From assembly GCA_001563795.1 (NCBI GenBank), contig LKML01000008.1:1-40454 (forward strand): 40,454 nucleotides of DNA, written 5' to 3'. Position numbers and translations under genes: made by a program. Origin of the DNA: Haloferacaceae archaeon B1-Br10_E2g22 (GTDB lineage Archaea > Halobacteriota > Halobacteria > Halobacteriales > Haloferacaceae). The notes beneath the pieces are model-generated. The model was not told the origin of the DNA and did not search any database. It saw only the letters and a list, made by a program, of their open reading frames with translations. Below are positions 8,986 through 19,022 of this stretch, one piece after another (positions within the stretch are counted from its first letter, which is position 1; each line of letters starts with the position of its first letter).

Positions 8986-9026
8986 CGTCTCTTTTAGCTC
9001 AGAAAACCCTCGCAGCTACGCGGTTG

Positions 9027-10055
9027 TTACAGTTCTGTAAGTCGTTCGACCGCATCGACAACTGCTGGTGCCTCGAACCATTCGTCGTCGGTGTAGGCGT
9101 TGGCACCAGCGGTGTACATCGCCGAGACGGCCTCGATGACTTCGTCGGGCAACTGGATTGGTTCATGCTCACAAAGCGGTCGCCAGTCAGCGACCTCGGC
9201 GGTTTCGACAGCACGTTTGGCATCGCTAACCGACGCAACCCATTCGGGCTGTTCGCGCTTGTAGTATTGTCGAATGACCTCTTTCGAGAGCTGTCGGTCG
9301 CCGACTGCAAACCGGTTTTCGTCAAACGTTCCGACAACGTCGGCAACCTGTAGCATCCCGCCGTGGTACAGACACTCTATTTTGCCATCCTCGTGTCGAA
9401 AGCCGACTGAGTCGGCGTGTTCGGTGATGAGTTCGTTGACACTCAACGCAAGTGACTCGAGTGCCTCAATCGAGGCTTCGCCTGCGATCTCGTCGGCTTC
9501 CTGGCGTGTGAGATATCGATCCTGTTCTTCGTACTTACTCGAGAACTCAACAACCGGTTCGGGCAGTTCGACGGCTTCGTCGGGCCATGAGTCGCTTTCG
9601 AGGCCGTAGTCGGCTGGTTCGCCGCGCGTCCGGAGACTCGAGCCAACGGGGACGGTGTTTCGAAACACAACTTCCAGTGGGATAAGAAAGTTCTCGCCGG
9701 CTGCTTCGTGGTAGGTTTCATAGTCGTACCCCCCGTTGCTGTCGTAGGGGAGATCAGGAACCTGCGTGAGTGCGATTGTCATTTCGGTTGGTGGGTTCTG
9801 ACAGTCCGAGAGATTACCGATCTCGTCGCTTTCAGGATCGACGACGCCACGGTAGTGGGTCGGAACACCGTGGGCCTCGAGCAGCTCGAAGTTGAACGCA
9901 CCCATCGTACAGAGGCTTTGGCCTTTCTGTGGGATGGCATCGGGCATCTGGCCCCAATCGAAAACGGAGTAGGCATCAGTAAAGACGAATCGGCCCGCAC
10001 CAAGAGCGTTCGCCGTCGGCTTGTGGTCGACACGGAATTCCTTTACGCTCGTCAT
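9027..10055 (-). CDS. purC: Phosphoribosylaminoimidazolesuccinocarboxamide synthase
   Basis: MTSVKEFRVDHKPTANALGAGRFVFTDAYSVFDWGQMPDAIPQKG and later SAICAR synthase-like motifs. ATG at 10055. Confidence 0.88.
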   Translation of the reverse strand: MTSVKEFRVDHKPTANALGAGRFVFTDAYSVFDWGQMPDAIPQKGQSLCTMGAFNFELLEAHGVPTHYRGVVDPESDEIGNLSDCQNPPTEMTIALTQVPDLPYDSNGGYDYETYHEAAGENFLIPLEVVFRNTVPVGSSLRTRGEPADYGLESDSWPDEAVELPEPVVEFSSKYEEQDRYLTRQEADEIAGEASIEALESLALSVNELITEHADSVGFRHEDGKIECLYHGGMLQVADVVGTFDENRFAVGDRQLSKEVIRQYYKREQPEWVASVSDAKRAVETAEVADWRPLCEHEPIQLPDEVIEAVSAMYTAGANAYTDDEWFEAPAVVDAVERLTEL

Positions 10056-10165
10056 GGTCGTATCGGCGGCTGCCGGCCGTATCAATGTTTCAGTTTCACG
10101 TTTCGATACCCCCATGGGGGGCCGCGACCGACCCCTTTTTACTCGGCACTCTCTTTCTGTTGGTA

Positions 10166-11557
10166 ATGACGCGCCGGTCGGCCGCTGGGCTCTCAGCCGA
10201 GGATATCGAGTTCGAACACGTTGCTGAGACCGATCAGTCCTTCGAGAATGCCTTGGCGAAAGCCCGAGACGGCACTCGCTTGGCGATTGACGATGCAGTC
10301 GAGTTGTTGACAACCGGTACTGACCGAGAGGAAATCGATCTTCGACGCAAAGAACAGGTACTCGAGATCGCCGACCGCAGACGGGCCGAACGCGTCGGCG
10401 AGGACGTGACGTTCGTCGCTAACCTCAACAACAACGTTACGACCGCCTGCAACGTGGGTTGTTTGTTCTGTAATTTCAAAGACTCCGCACATGCCTTCGA
10501 GGCAACAAGCGACCTCGAGCATGCGGGGTTTACCAGAACGCCGACCGAGTCCAGACGAATCGTCGATGAGACTCTCGAGAGGGGTATCTCGGAGGTCTGT
10601 TCGGTCTCGGGACTCCATCCTGCGTTCGCACTTGACGACGAACACCACGAGATCTTGGCAACCTACGACGACCCAGCCAGTACGGTCAACTACAAGCCGC
10701 CCGAACAGTACAGCACTGATCCAGGTACATACCTCGAACAGATGCGGGCGATGTCGCTCGAGGGCGTTCATCTACACTCGATGACTCCCGAAGAGGCCTA
10801 CCACGCCCGCCGTGGAACCGACTGGTCTTACGAGGACGTCTACCGCCGACTCCGCAAGGCAGGAGTTGATACCGCACCGGGAACTGCCGCCGAGATTCTC
10901 GTCGATGAGGTTCGGGACGTGATTTGTCCGGGCAAAATCACCACTGCGGGTTGGCTCGAGGCAATGGAAGGGGCGATGGCCGCCGGGTTGGGAACAACGG
11001 CGACGATCATGTACGGCCACGTCGAAACCGAGATGCACCGGGCGATCCACCTAAAAAAGGTTCGCGACCTCCAAGACCGAACGGGTGGAATCAGCGAGTT
11101 CGTTCCGCTTTCGTTTGTCCACCAGAATACGCCGTTGTATACACACGGCGTGGTTGACGGCGGAGCGAGCGATGCCGAAGACGAACTGATGGTCGCTGTC
11201 TCGAGGCTCTTTCTCGACAACATTGAAAACATCCAAAGCTCGTGGGTCAAATACGGCAACGCCAAAGGACTCAAACTCCTCAACTGCGGAGCGAACGATT
11301 TTATGGGGACGATTCTTTCCGAGGAGATCACCAAACGTGCCGGCGGCAGCTACGGCGAGTTCCGCAGCGTCGCAGAGTACGTCGAGATGATCACCGCAAT
11401 TGGCCGCCGACCAGTCGAGCGATCGACCGACTACGAAACCAGACGGCCCATCGAGATCGACGGTGGCCCCTACGGACCAACAATCGGCCCACGAGCGGAT
11501 GGCACTCCGCTGTTGGCTCCAGTCGACCAAACCGAACCGTTGGCGGCCGACGACTGA
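10166..11557 (+). CDS. cofH: F420 (FO) synthase subunit 2
   Basis: Radical SAM CNVGCLFCNF, ATIMYGHVET and GANDFMGTILSEEITKRAG motifs. ATG at 10166. Confidence 0.95.
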   Translation: MTRRSAAGLSAEDIEFEHVAETDQSFENALAKARDGTRLAIDDAVELLTTGTDREEIDLRRKEQVLEIADRRRAERVGEDVTFVANLNNNVTTACNVGCLFCNFKDSAHAFEATSDLEHAGFTRTPTESRRIVDETLERGISEVCSVSGLHPAFALDDEHHEILATYDDPASTVNYKPPEQYSTDPGTYLEQMRAMSLEGVHLHSMTPEEAYHARRGTDWSYEDVYRRLRKAGVDTAPGTAAEILVDEVRDVICPGKITTAGWLEAMEGAMAAGLGTTATIMYGHVETEMHRAIHLKKVRDLQDRTGGISEFVPLSFVHQNTPLYTHGVVDGGASDAEDELMVAVSRLFLDNIENIQSSWVKYGNAKGLKLLNCGANDFMGTILSEEITKRAGGSYGEFRSVAEYVEMITAIGRRPVERSTDYETRRPIEIDGGPYGPTIGPRADGTPLLAPVDQTEPLAADD

Positions 11558-11589
11558 CGCCTCGACGCACTCGTTTTAGCTGATTTGGG

Positions 11590-12756
11590 CTACTGCGTCG
11601 CAGCCGGCCGTTCGCGGGTAGCGACCGCCCGGTACCGCTGGCCGGCTGCGGAACGCTCAAAGAGCGCCGAGCGGATTCGCTTCGAGAGCCACCCCTCGCC
11701 GGCTGCAGCCTTAGGTGGCTGTCTGGCAGCCTCGAGTCTCTCGCGCCGAAGTGACTCGGGCAAATAGCGTCCGTACACCGGCAGGCGCTCGAACAGTGGG
11801 ACGCCAGCGTCTTCGGCAATCGACTGTAGTTCCTCGAGAGCAGGCCAAGCATACTCGGGGTTGATGTAATCGTCGGTGATCGGCGAAACGCCGCCCAGAT
11901 CATCGATGCCACACTCGAGCAATGCTCGAGTCGGCGAGAGGTTTGGTGGTACCTGTACGGAAACCGACTCAGGCAGTGCGAAGCGAGCCATCGCTACGAT
12001 ACGCCGCATCGTCTCGACCGGGGGCGTCTCGAACGACGAGCGGTCGTTCGGGACGACGTTCTGGATAATGACTTCTTGGATGTGGTCATATCGGGCGTGG
12101 AGTTCAGCAATCGCCAGCAGGCTCTCGGCACGGTCGTGCCATGTTTCGCCGATTCCGACCAGCAGGCCAGTCGTAAAGGCAACTCCCTCCCGTCCAGCCG
12201 CCCGAATCGTATTGAGCCGCTGGCCGGGGGTTTTCCGCCGCGAGCCGGCGTGGGCCGCAACATCGGCGGTGGTCTCGAGCATCACGCCCATCGAACAGTT
12301 GACTTCCCGAAGCCGACGGAACTCCGCTTGGGTCAGATCCCCTGGATTCGAGTGTGCAAGCAACCCCTCTTCGAGTGCCATCTCACAGGCTGCATACAGA
12401 TATTCGGTAATTGAGTCATAGCCCCACTCCTCGAGTTGGTTGTGAATTGCCGTATAGCGCTCGTCGGGTTTATCCCCGAAGGTAAACAGCGCCTCCGTAC
12501 AGCCTGCATCGGCCCCTGTCTGGAGTATGCTCCGAATTTCGTCGGGGCTCATCAGTGTGGCCTCGCCGGGTACATCGTAGTATGTACAGTAGCTACAGGT
12601 ATAGCGGCAGGCAGTCGTCAGCGGAACGAATACGTTCCGCGAAAAGGTGAGTTCGGCCGCCGGATTAACATCTACGGGCCGCACTGCCAGCAGCCTTTGG
12701 CGGGCCTGCTCGTCGATCGAGATATCGATGTCATACTGGTCGGCCGCAGGAAACAT
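11590..12756 (-). CDS. cofG: FO synthase subunit 1
   Basis: Radical SAM CRYTCSYCTYYDVPG, TTGLLVGIGET and NVVPNDRSSFE motifs. Confidence 0.95.
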   Translation of the reverse strand: MFPAADQYDIDISIDEQARQRLLAVRPVDVNPAAELTFSRNVFVPLTTACRYTCSYCTYYDVPGEATLMSPDEIRSILQTGADAGCTEALFTFGDKPDERYTAIHNQLEEWGYDSITEYLYAACEMALEEGLLAHSNPGDLTQAEFRRLREVNCSMGVMLETTADVAAHAGSRRKTPGQRLNTIRAAGREGVAFTTGLLVGIGETWHDRAESLLAIAELHARYDHIQEVIIQNVVPNDRSSFETPPVETMRRIVAMARFALPESVSVQVPPNLSPTRALLECGIDDLGGVSPITDDYINPEYAWPALEELQSIAEDAGVPLFERLPVYGRYLPESLRRERLEAARQPPKAAAGEGWLSKRIRSALFERSAAGQRYRAVATRERPAATQ

Positions 12757-12822
12757 ACGCTCGACTCAGCGAGCGACAGGCAAAAACCGCTCGGCTCCCG
12801 ACGCTTTCGGCCGCCGACTCCG

Positions 12823-13446
12823 CTACTCGCGGACAACGCTGACGCGCCCGTCGGTCGTCTCGAGGTCGAAGCCAGCCGAAGAAAGCCAACTGGCGGCCCC
12901 TCGAGTGCTGTGGATCAACACTTCGGCGAGATCCGCCGGCTCGTCGATATCAGTTGCCAACCGGCGTGAATCAATCGTCTCAACATTCGCTTGGATCTGG
13001 GTGGCCGCCCGGCAGTGATCGAGAAACGAAAGGCCGTGGTAGTCGACCCGAAACGCTGGTTCACGGACAACGAGTGCGTTGGTACCACCGCCTAACCCTG
13101 GGGCGATTGTTACCCCCGCGTCGCTTTCGGTGAGCCGCCGGACGTCTGTTGGCTTGACCAACGGGAGGTCTGCCATTACAACGAGCGTGGGCTCGCCGTC
13201 GGCCAGCCGGGCGTTGATTGCTGCGGTGAGCGGTCGGTCGTCGACTGCAACTGTCGTCCGGTCGGGGAGGGTTTCATCGTCAATACGAGCGGTTGCCACT
13301 ACCGTGGGCTGACAATCGGCTGCAGTAAGCGTCGAGACAACATCTTCGAGCATCGCGCGGGCAAACGCCTGTCGCTCGGTCGGCGACAACACGGCAGCCA
13401 GTCGGCTCTTTGGAGCCTCGAGATCAACAGGGACCAAACAGCGCAT
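12823..13446 (-). CDS. cofC: 2-phospho-L-lactate guanylyltransferase
   Basis: MRCLVPVDLEAPKSRLAAVLSPTERQAFARAMLEDV and VVMADLPLVKPTDV. ATG at 13446. Confidence 0.92.
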   Translation of the reverse strand: MRCLVPVDLEAPKSRLAAVLSPTERQAFARAMLEDVVSTLTAADCQPTVVATARIDDETLPDRTTVAVDDRPLTAAINARLADGEPTLVVMADLPLVKPTDVRRLTESDAGVTIAPGLGGGTNALVVREPAFRVDYHGLSFLDHCRAATQIQANVETIDSRRLATDIDEPADLAEVLIHSTRGAASWLSSAGFDLETTDGRVSVVRE

Positions 13447-13471
13447 GGGGAAAACAGCCCGCCTAGAACGA

Positions 13472-14653
13472 TTAGAACAGCGATTCGAGTTCGTCGCTGT
13501 CTTCGTTGACGAGATTGCTGAGGTTTTCTTCGCTTTCGTCACGAATCTCGTCGATGTTATCTTGGGCCTCGATGGCGACCTGCTGGAGTTCTTTGATCCG
13601 TGGGACGTTGGTGACTCCCGAAAGCAACACGACACTCGAGACGCGTCCAGAGCCGTCTGTCGGGTAGTCCCCGCCGCGGACTTCCATACTGCCGGTTTGC
13701 TCTTCGAGCCATTTGCGGCCGCGTTCGATTCCTTTGCGGTTGAGATACTTCGAGGGGCCGGCCATCACGAGCAGTGCACGTTCGGTGCCTTCGACCTCAC
13801 ACGGGAGTGTGAGCCGACCGAGCGTCGCTTTGCGAACCAGGCTGGTAATTCGGTTGGTCGTATGTGCGCTGTCTGCGGTATCCGGATCGCTCCCGCCGCC
13901 GCGGAATCGCGAGAGTAGCCCACCGCTTGAGGTTTCTTCGACTTCTTCTTCGGCAAACCCAACCGTCGAGACACCGCCGCCGGCGAGCGTGTTGATGATT
14001 TCGGAGGAATCAACAACCGATTCGGCGACTTCTTGGCCTCGTTGGACTTCACCGGCACCGAACAGGATCCCAAAGCGGCGGACGATCTCGCTGTTGATTT
14101 CGTCGTAACCACTCTGGACGGATTCGCCGGTTTTGCGCCACGAGTCGTTGTCGAACACCAACAGATTGTCTACCTCTCGGACGAACGTCTGGAACGAGCG
14201 AGCGGCGTTGAGCGTATAAATGCCTCCTTCGTCGCTGCCAGGCAGTACGCCGAGCCCATAGACGGGTTCAGTATAAATCCGTTTGAGGTGTTTCGAGATT
14301 ACTGGTGCGCCACCGGATCCAGTGCCGCCGCCGAGGCCGGCGACCACAAGAAAGGCATCGACCTCGTGGACGGGAATCGAATCAATCGAACCTTGGATCT
14401 CGTCGATGTCTTCTTCGGCAATTTCTGCGCCGAGTTCGTTGTCCGCACCGACACCGTGGCCCTTGACGCGCGATTGGCCGATCAGTACGCGATTTTCTTC
14501 TGGGATCTGTTGTAATCCCATGAGATCGGCTTTTGCAGAGTTGACCGCGACAGCCGCTCGAACGATGTTCGAACCGGTTTCGGCATCGTACTCGAGGAAC
14601 TTATCAACGATCTTGCCGCCGGCCTGCCCGAAGCCGATCATTGCGAGTTTCAT
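13472..14653 (-). CDS. cetZ: Tubulin/FtsZ-like CetZ GTPase
   Basis: GFGQAGGKIVDKF and GLGGGTGSGGAPV tubulin signature. Overall haloarchaeal CetZ layout; paralogue number not assigned. Confidence 0.92.
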   Translation of the reverse strand: MKLAMIGFGQAGGKIVDKFLEYDAETGSNIVRAAVAVNSAKADLMGLQQIPEENRVLIGQSRVKGHGVGADNELGAEIAEEDIDEIQGSIDSIPVHEVDAFLVVAGLGGGTGSGGAPVISKHLKRIYTEPVYGLGVLPGSDEGGIYTLNAARSFQTFVREVDNLLVFDNDSWRKTGESVQSGYDEINSEIVRRFGILFGAGEVQRGQEVAESVVDSSEIINTLAGGGVSTVGFAEEEVEETSSGGLLSRFRGGGSDPDTADSAHTTNRITSLVRKATLGRLTLPCEVEGTERALLVMAGPSKYLNRKGIERGRKWLEEQTGSMEVRGGDYPTDGSGRVSSVVLLSGVTNVPRIKELQQVAIEAQDNIDEIRDESEENLSNLVNEDSDELESLF

Positions 14654-14974
14654 ATATTGTCTCCCCTTGCCATTGCCAAAAGTACAGTGGGAAGGTGAAT
14701 ATAAGCTTTATGATCAGGTAAGTTTTCAGGAGTATATAGCCAGTGGCTAATCGCATGACAGTAACCTGTCGTCTCGAAAACGCGATTTTATTGGAAGACA
14801 CTCCCTACTACTGATAACTACCACCACGGAGGCGTCTACGTGTGGTTTCGGCCCCATTCTGACCGGTTTGCCGTGCGCTCACGTTCTCGCGCGCGGTGTA
14901 TCTCCATGTTGGTATTTCGACCACACGTCGAAAAAGATACGAAAAGACGGACAGAACCTCGCCGTTCAGCCGGG

Positions 14975-15862
14975 CTACTCGAGGCCGAGATATGATGCCA
15001 ACGAGGTGAGTTCGGATTCCTCGAGGCCGAACGCCGAGACAGCGTTGTCGGTGGTCGTGTTGTCGAACTTCAGTGATCGATACTGATCAGCACCCATCGG
15101 GAACCCCGGAACTTTTCCGGCAACCGACAGCCCAACGCCAGCCAACCCCATCGGTACTGGTAGCACAGTAACGGATCGGCCATCTGCTCGGTGGGCCAAC
15201 TCTGCGACATCGGCCAGTGTGAGGACGGCCGGTCCGCCGAGTTCGTAGGTTTGGCCGATGTGTTCGTTGGCCTCGAGAGAATCAGCGAGCATCGCCACGA
15301 GATCACCAACCCAGATTGGCTGGAACCGTGTTTTGCCGCCGCCGGGAAGCGGCGTGAGGAATGGTGGGGCGAGTTTCTTCGTAAAGGAGACGAACTCACC
15401 GCCCTCTCCGAACACAACTGACGGTCGGATGAGTACCCACTCGAGATCCGACTCACGGACGTGCGTTTCGGCTTGGCCTTTCGCCCGAATGTAAGCGGTC
15501 GCCCCGTTGGGGTCTGCACCCAGCGCACTCATCTGGACAAAGCGTTCGACACCACTTTCTTCGGCGGCTCGGACGAGATTTTCGGTACCGTGACGATGAA
15601 TTTCATCGTGCATTTTGTTGCCGCCTTTCGGTTTGAAAAGCGGCGAGAGCGCAACGAGATTAACGACAGCATCGTGGCTCTCGAGTGCTGATTCGATCGA
15701 CTCGTAGGCAGTAATATCACCACTGACAGTTTCGACAGTCTCAGGCAAGTTCGTCGCATTCGGGTTGCGTGCCAGTACCGTTACCGCATGACCGCGGTCA
15801 CATAGCTCCTCGACGAGATTGGTGCCGATAAAGCCGTTTCCACCGGCTACTAAGACGTCCAT
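14975..15862 (-). CDS. NAD(P)-binding epimerase / NDUFA9-like SDR protein
   Basis: MDVLVAGGNGFIGTNLVEEL Rossmann motif. Confidence 0.88.
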   Translation of the reverse strand: MDVLVAGGNGFIGTNLVEELCDRGHAVTVLARNPNATNLPETVETVSGDITAYESIESALESHDAVVNLVALSPLFKPKGGNKMHDEIHRHGTENLVRAAEESGVERFVQMSALGADPNGATAYIRAKGQAETHVRESDLEWVLIRPSVVFGEGGEFVSFTKKLAPPFLTPLPGGGKTRFQPIWVGDLVAMLADSLEANEHIGQTYELGGPAVLTLADVAELAHRADGRSVTVLPVPMGLAGVGLSVAGKVPGFPMGADQYRSLKFDNTTTDNAVSAFGLEESELTSLASYLGLE

Positions 15863-15945
15863 ACCATAATCTTGCACTGGATTGACCTAAAGGTAGCGTG
15901 AACAGAGAGCGAACGGTTCATACCTCGCCGCTCGGAGGCTATGAT

Positions 15946-16530
15946 ATGCTCGTTACCCTCGAGGGTCTCGACGGCAGCGGCAAAACGACTGTCCGCAAGG
16001 CGTTAGCCGACGACTACCCTGAAGCAGTCTTTACGCGAGAGCCAACCGAATCGTGGTATGGCGAGGCAGTCTACCGGTCTATCGGCGAGGAGTCAGCTAA
16101 TGCGCTCGCTGAGTTGTTTTTGTATACTGCTGATCATGCCGACCATCTCTCGCGAGTGATTCGGCCCGCGCTCGCTGCTGGAAAACTCGTGATTTCGGAT
16201 CGCTACAGTGACTCACGGTACGCCTATCAGGGCGCAACGCTTGCTGAGGAACTCGACGAGCCAATCAACTACATCCAATCAGTCCACGAACCGTTTACGC
16301 ACAAACCGGATCTGACGTTTTATCTGGATATCGACCCCGAGACAGCCGCCGAACGCAGCGGAAAAACCAACAAGTTCGAACAGTCGACGTATCTCCAGGC
16401 GGTCAAAGCCAACTACGAACAGTTGATCGAAGCCGACCCCGAGCGGTTCGTCCGAATTGATGCGACACGGTCGCCAGAGGCTGTCTACGAGCAGATTCGG
16501 AATCAACTAACCACCACACTTGAGCAATAG
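15946..16530 (+). CDS. tmk: Thymidylate kinase
   Basis: [15 protein letters not shown]-loop, TREPTES and [15 protein letters not shown] motifs. ATG at 15946. Confidence 0.95.
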   Translation: MLVTLEGLDGSGKTTVRKALADDYPEAVFTREPTESWYGEAVYRSIGEESANALAELFLYTADHADHLSRVIRPALAAGKLVISDRYSDSRYAYQGATLAEELDEPINYIQSVHEPFTHKPDLTFYLDIDPETAAERSGKTNKFEQSTYLQAVKANYEQLIEADPERFVRIDATRSPEAVYEQIRNQLTTTLEQ

Positions 16531-16544
16531 CCACTGACAAGTCG

Positions 16545-16862
16545 CTACTGTGTTTCCGGGAGTTCGACTTCATCGGGTTGGGCGACATACAACAGATCAA
16601 CGGTGATCCCAACCGCCATCGGGAGGCCGATCATCACACCGAAGACGACAACCGGCGAGCCGAGGTTCGGGCCGATTCCCAACACGCCAGAGACGACCAG
16701 TGTCGAGGCCAACAGAATCACCGGCGGAATAAACAACGCATATATGACCCAGCCGATCTGTGTCTCGAGCCGAAGGCGGAAAAACCGGGTGCAGACGGCC
16801 GCAATAAGCGTGTGGACGACCAACACAATCCCGAACAACACTAACCCGATAATCGAGAGCAT
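16545..16862 (-). CDS. Small hydrophobic membrane protein of unknown function
   Basis: 105-aa ORF with about three predicted hydrophobic segments by eye. Confidence 0.7.
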   Translation of the reverse strand: MLSIIGLVLFGIVLVVHTLIAAVCTRFFRLRLETQIGWVIYALFIPPVILLASTLVVSGVLGIGPNLGSPVVVFGVMIGLPMAVGITVDLLYVAQPDEVELPETQ

Positions 16863-16920
16863 ACCTGCTGTAGGTACCGGTGGCTTTTTGACGTATCGCT
16901 CTGGAGTCGGTCTCGTCGGG

Positions 16921-17154
16921 TTAGTCGTCCAGTGAGATGTACGTCTTTGTCTCTAAGATGCCCTCGAGCGACTGGATGTCTGTGGTTGTCGTCCCGAGGA
17001 TGTCATACACCTCCCGTGCACTGAGTTCGACGATAAGATCGTACGCTCCCGCGACAATATGTGCCTCAGCGACGGCCGGCAACTCCCGTATGTCGGCGAG
17101 CAGCGACTCAGAGGCAGCCACATCCGTTTTAACCATGACGAACGCGTGAACCAT
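16921..17154 (-). CDS. Stand-alone Lrp/AsnC ligand-binding (RAM) domain protein
   Basis: MVHAFVMVKTDVAASESLLADIRELPAVAEAHIVAGAYDLIVELSA; no HTH domain. Confidence 0.9.
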   Translation of the reverse strand: MVHAFVMVKTDVAASESLLADIRELPAVAEAHIVAGAYDLIVELSAREVYDILGTTTTDIQSLEGILETKTYISLDD

Positions 17155-17235
17155 GTGTTATACTCACACACCAGCGACAAAAGCGTTCCCACGCCGGGGA
17201 TACAGTTATCTGCGCCGAGCGTGTTACATTTTCAC

Positions 17236-17925
17236 ATGCGCGTACTGATCATTGGTGCCGGTCGAGTGGGGCTCCGCACTGCTCGCGTCCTTCGAGAGGA
17301 AGGCCACGAGGTAACGATACTCGAGTGTGACCGCGAACGGGGCGACCGCGCCCGTGAGTTGACGTTCGATGTGGTCGACGGTGATGGTTCTCGCGAAGAG
17401 ACACTCGAAGCCGCAGGTGTTGACGAGGCTGATGCGGTCGGCGCACTGACGGGAGATCTCAATGCCAACTTCGCGGCCTGTCTGATTGCCAAACAACACG
17501 GCTGCTGGACGGTGATGCGGATCGACGAAGACTACCGCGAAGAGATCTACCAGCAGTACGCCGACGAGGTCGATGAAGTCGTCTACCCTGAGCGACTGGG
17601 AGCTATTGGTGCGAAAAACGCAATGCTCGGCGGCTCAATTCAGGCGATTGCTGATGTCGCACAGAGTCTACAGATCCTGTTGATTACGATCACCGAACAG
17701 TCGCCGATGCGGGGCTATACGTTGAGTGAGGTCACACTGCCGTCCAATGCCCGTATTCTGGCGTTCGGTAAACAACACGAATCGTTGGGGATTCCGCTTC
17801 CGGATGATTCTCTGGAGGCTGGCGATCGGGTCGCTGTGCTCGCAGAGTTCTCGGAACTCGAGGATGTTAGACAACTACTGGTTGGCGATGAAAGCCCAGC
17901 GGCCGCCGTTGCCGGAGGTGAGTGA
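17236..17925 (+). CDS. TrkA family potassium uptake regulator (TrkA-N plus TrkA-C)
   Basis: MRVLIIGAGRVGLRTARVLREEGHEVTILE and a C-terminal TrkA-C-like domain. ATG at 17236. Confidence 0.92.
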   Translation: MRVLIIGAGRVGLRTARVLREEGHEVTILECDRERGDRARELTFDVVDGDGSREETLEAAGVDEADAVGALTGDLNANFAACLIAKQHGCWTVMRIDEDYREEIYQQYADEVDEVVYPERLGAIGAKNAMLGGSIQAIADVAQSLQILLITITEQSPMRGYTLSEVTLPSNARILAFGKQHESLGIPLPDDSLEAGDRVAVLAEFSELEDVRQLLVGDESPAAAVAGGE

Positions 17926-18158
17926 GTGTGGTAACTGGCTACATTCTCGTCAAAGCAAACACTAGCGAAGCCGATCGGCTCAACAGTGCAATCGCAGAAC
18001 TCGACGGTGTCGTCCAGACGAACATCGTCGCGGGCGATGTCGACGTTATCACGAAAATCAACGTCGAGACGCCGTCTGCAGTGAAAGATATTGCTGCAAG
18101 TGGGATTCAGACAATCGATGGTGTCGAAACCACCCAGACCTACATCGCCATGGAGTAA
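17922..18158 (+). CDS. Stand-alone Lrp/AsnC ligand-binding (RAM) domain protein
   Basis: GTG start overlaps the trkA-like stop. VVTGYILVKANTSEADRLNSAIAELDGVVQTNIVAGDVDVITKINV. Confidence 0.9.
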   Translation: MSVVTGYILVKANTSEADRLNSAIAELDGVVQTNIVAGDVDVITKINVETPSAVKDIAASGIQTIDGVETTQTYIAME

Positions 18159-18161
18159 CGC

Positions 18162-18650
18162 TCAGCGACCGCCGGCAGCATCGCGAGCGCGCTCGAGGAT
18201 GCCAGCGACCGGATCAGTGTACGTATAGCCAGGAATCACTCCTTGGACGAACGTGCCTTCGACGTAATCGATGACGGCTGCAGCGTCGTCGATCCCGCGT
18301 CGAGGGTTGGAATCTTCAAGTGTTACCTCGACTGCGGCAGTCTCTGCATACCGGGTTACTGTCGGTGATAGCTCGCGGTCGATGCGAAAAATCCCGCCGA
18401 TATCGCGAACACGAAGTTCGAACGTTTCGAACCAGCCGTTTTCGACCACTTCGGCGACTTCCTCTTCGGTTACCGCCTGCAGTAGTGGAACTTTGCTTTC
18501 AACAGTAAAGACGAACTGCGGTTCGGTTTCGGTTACATCGACTGTCCCCTCAAACGTCGTCGTTGTCGAAATAAACTGGTCATCAGCAGTTCGTTCGAAC
18601 GCCGAGTGGTTTCTGAATGCACGTATGAGTCTGCTAGGGAGTTCGCTCAT
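18162..18650 (-). CDS. DUF5813-like haloarchaeal protein
   Basis: MSELPSRLIRAFRNHSAFERTADDQFISTTTTFEGTVDV. Family name from memory; not searched. Confidence 0.75.
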   Translation of the reverse strand: MSELPSRLIRAFRNHSAFERTADDQFISTTTTFEGTVDVTETEPQFVFTVESKVPLLQAVTEEEVAEVVENGWFETFELRVRDIGGIFRIDRELSPTVTRYAETAAVEVTLEDSNPRRGIDDAAAVIDYVEGTFVQGVIPGYTYTDPVAGILERARDAAGGR

Positions 18651-18810
18651 AGGTTTATTGAGGTGCCGAGTTCGGAAAAGCGTCGCTGTTTTGACTTGTG
18701 TGTGATGGGTTGTCACTACGGTGATGCCTCAGTGATTGCGTTGGTGGCTAGGTTCCGGAATGATACTCCGCACCCCTAATCATTAAGTAAAACCGACCTA
18801 TAGAGTAACG

Positions 18811-18912
18811 TGACGCTTCGCTTTGGAGGGCCGAAGCGTCAGCGGGGACCAATCTGAGGCAGCTGGCCTACGCGAGACCTTTTTTCTCGTGTGGGCGAGC
18901 TAGCCTTTTTCT
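18811..18912 (+). ncRNA. Candidate structured small RNA
   Basis: Perfect 10-bp stem TGACGCTTCG/CGAAGCGTCA (18811-18820/18832-18841), second hairpin CGAGA/TCTCG (18873-18877/18885-18889), T5 run at 18906-18910, AT-rich element 20-30 nt upstream. Confidence 0.35.
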
Positions 18913-19022
18913 ACGCATGTGCTGAACACTAGGTTATTGCTGTAGAGGCGTGGCTCTTCGTCCGTGGGACACCGATGGCTCTTTGATTAGTCTATGCACC
19001 CTCGAGGCAACGAAAGCAGTAT

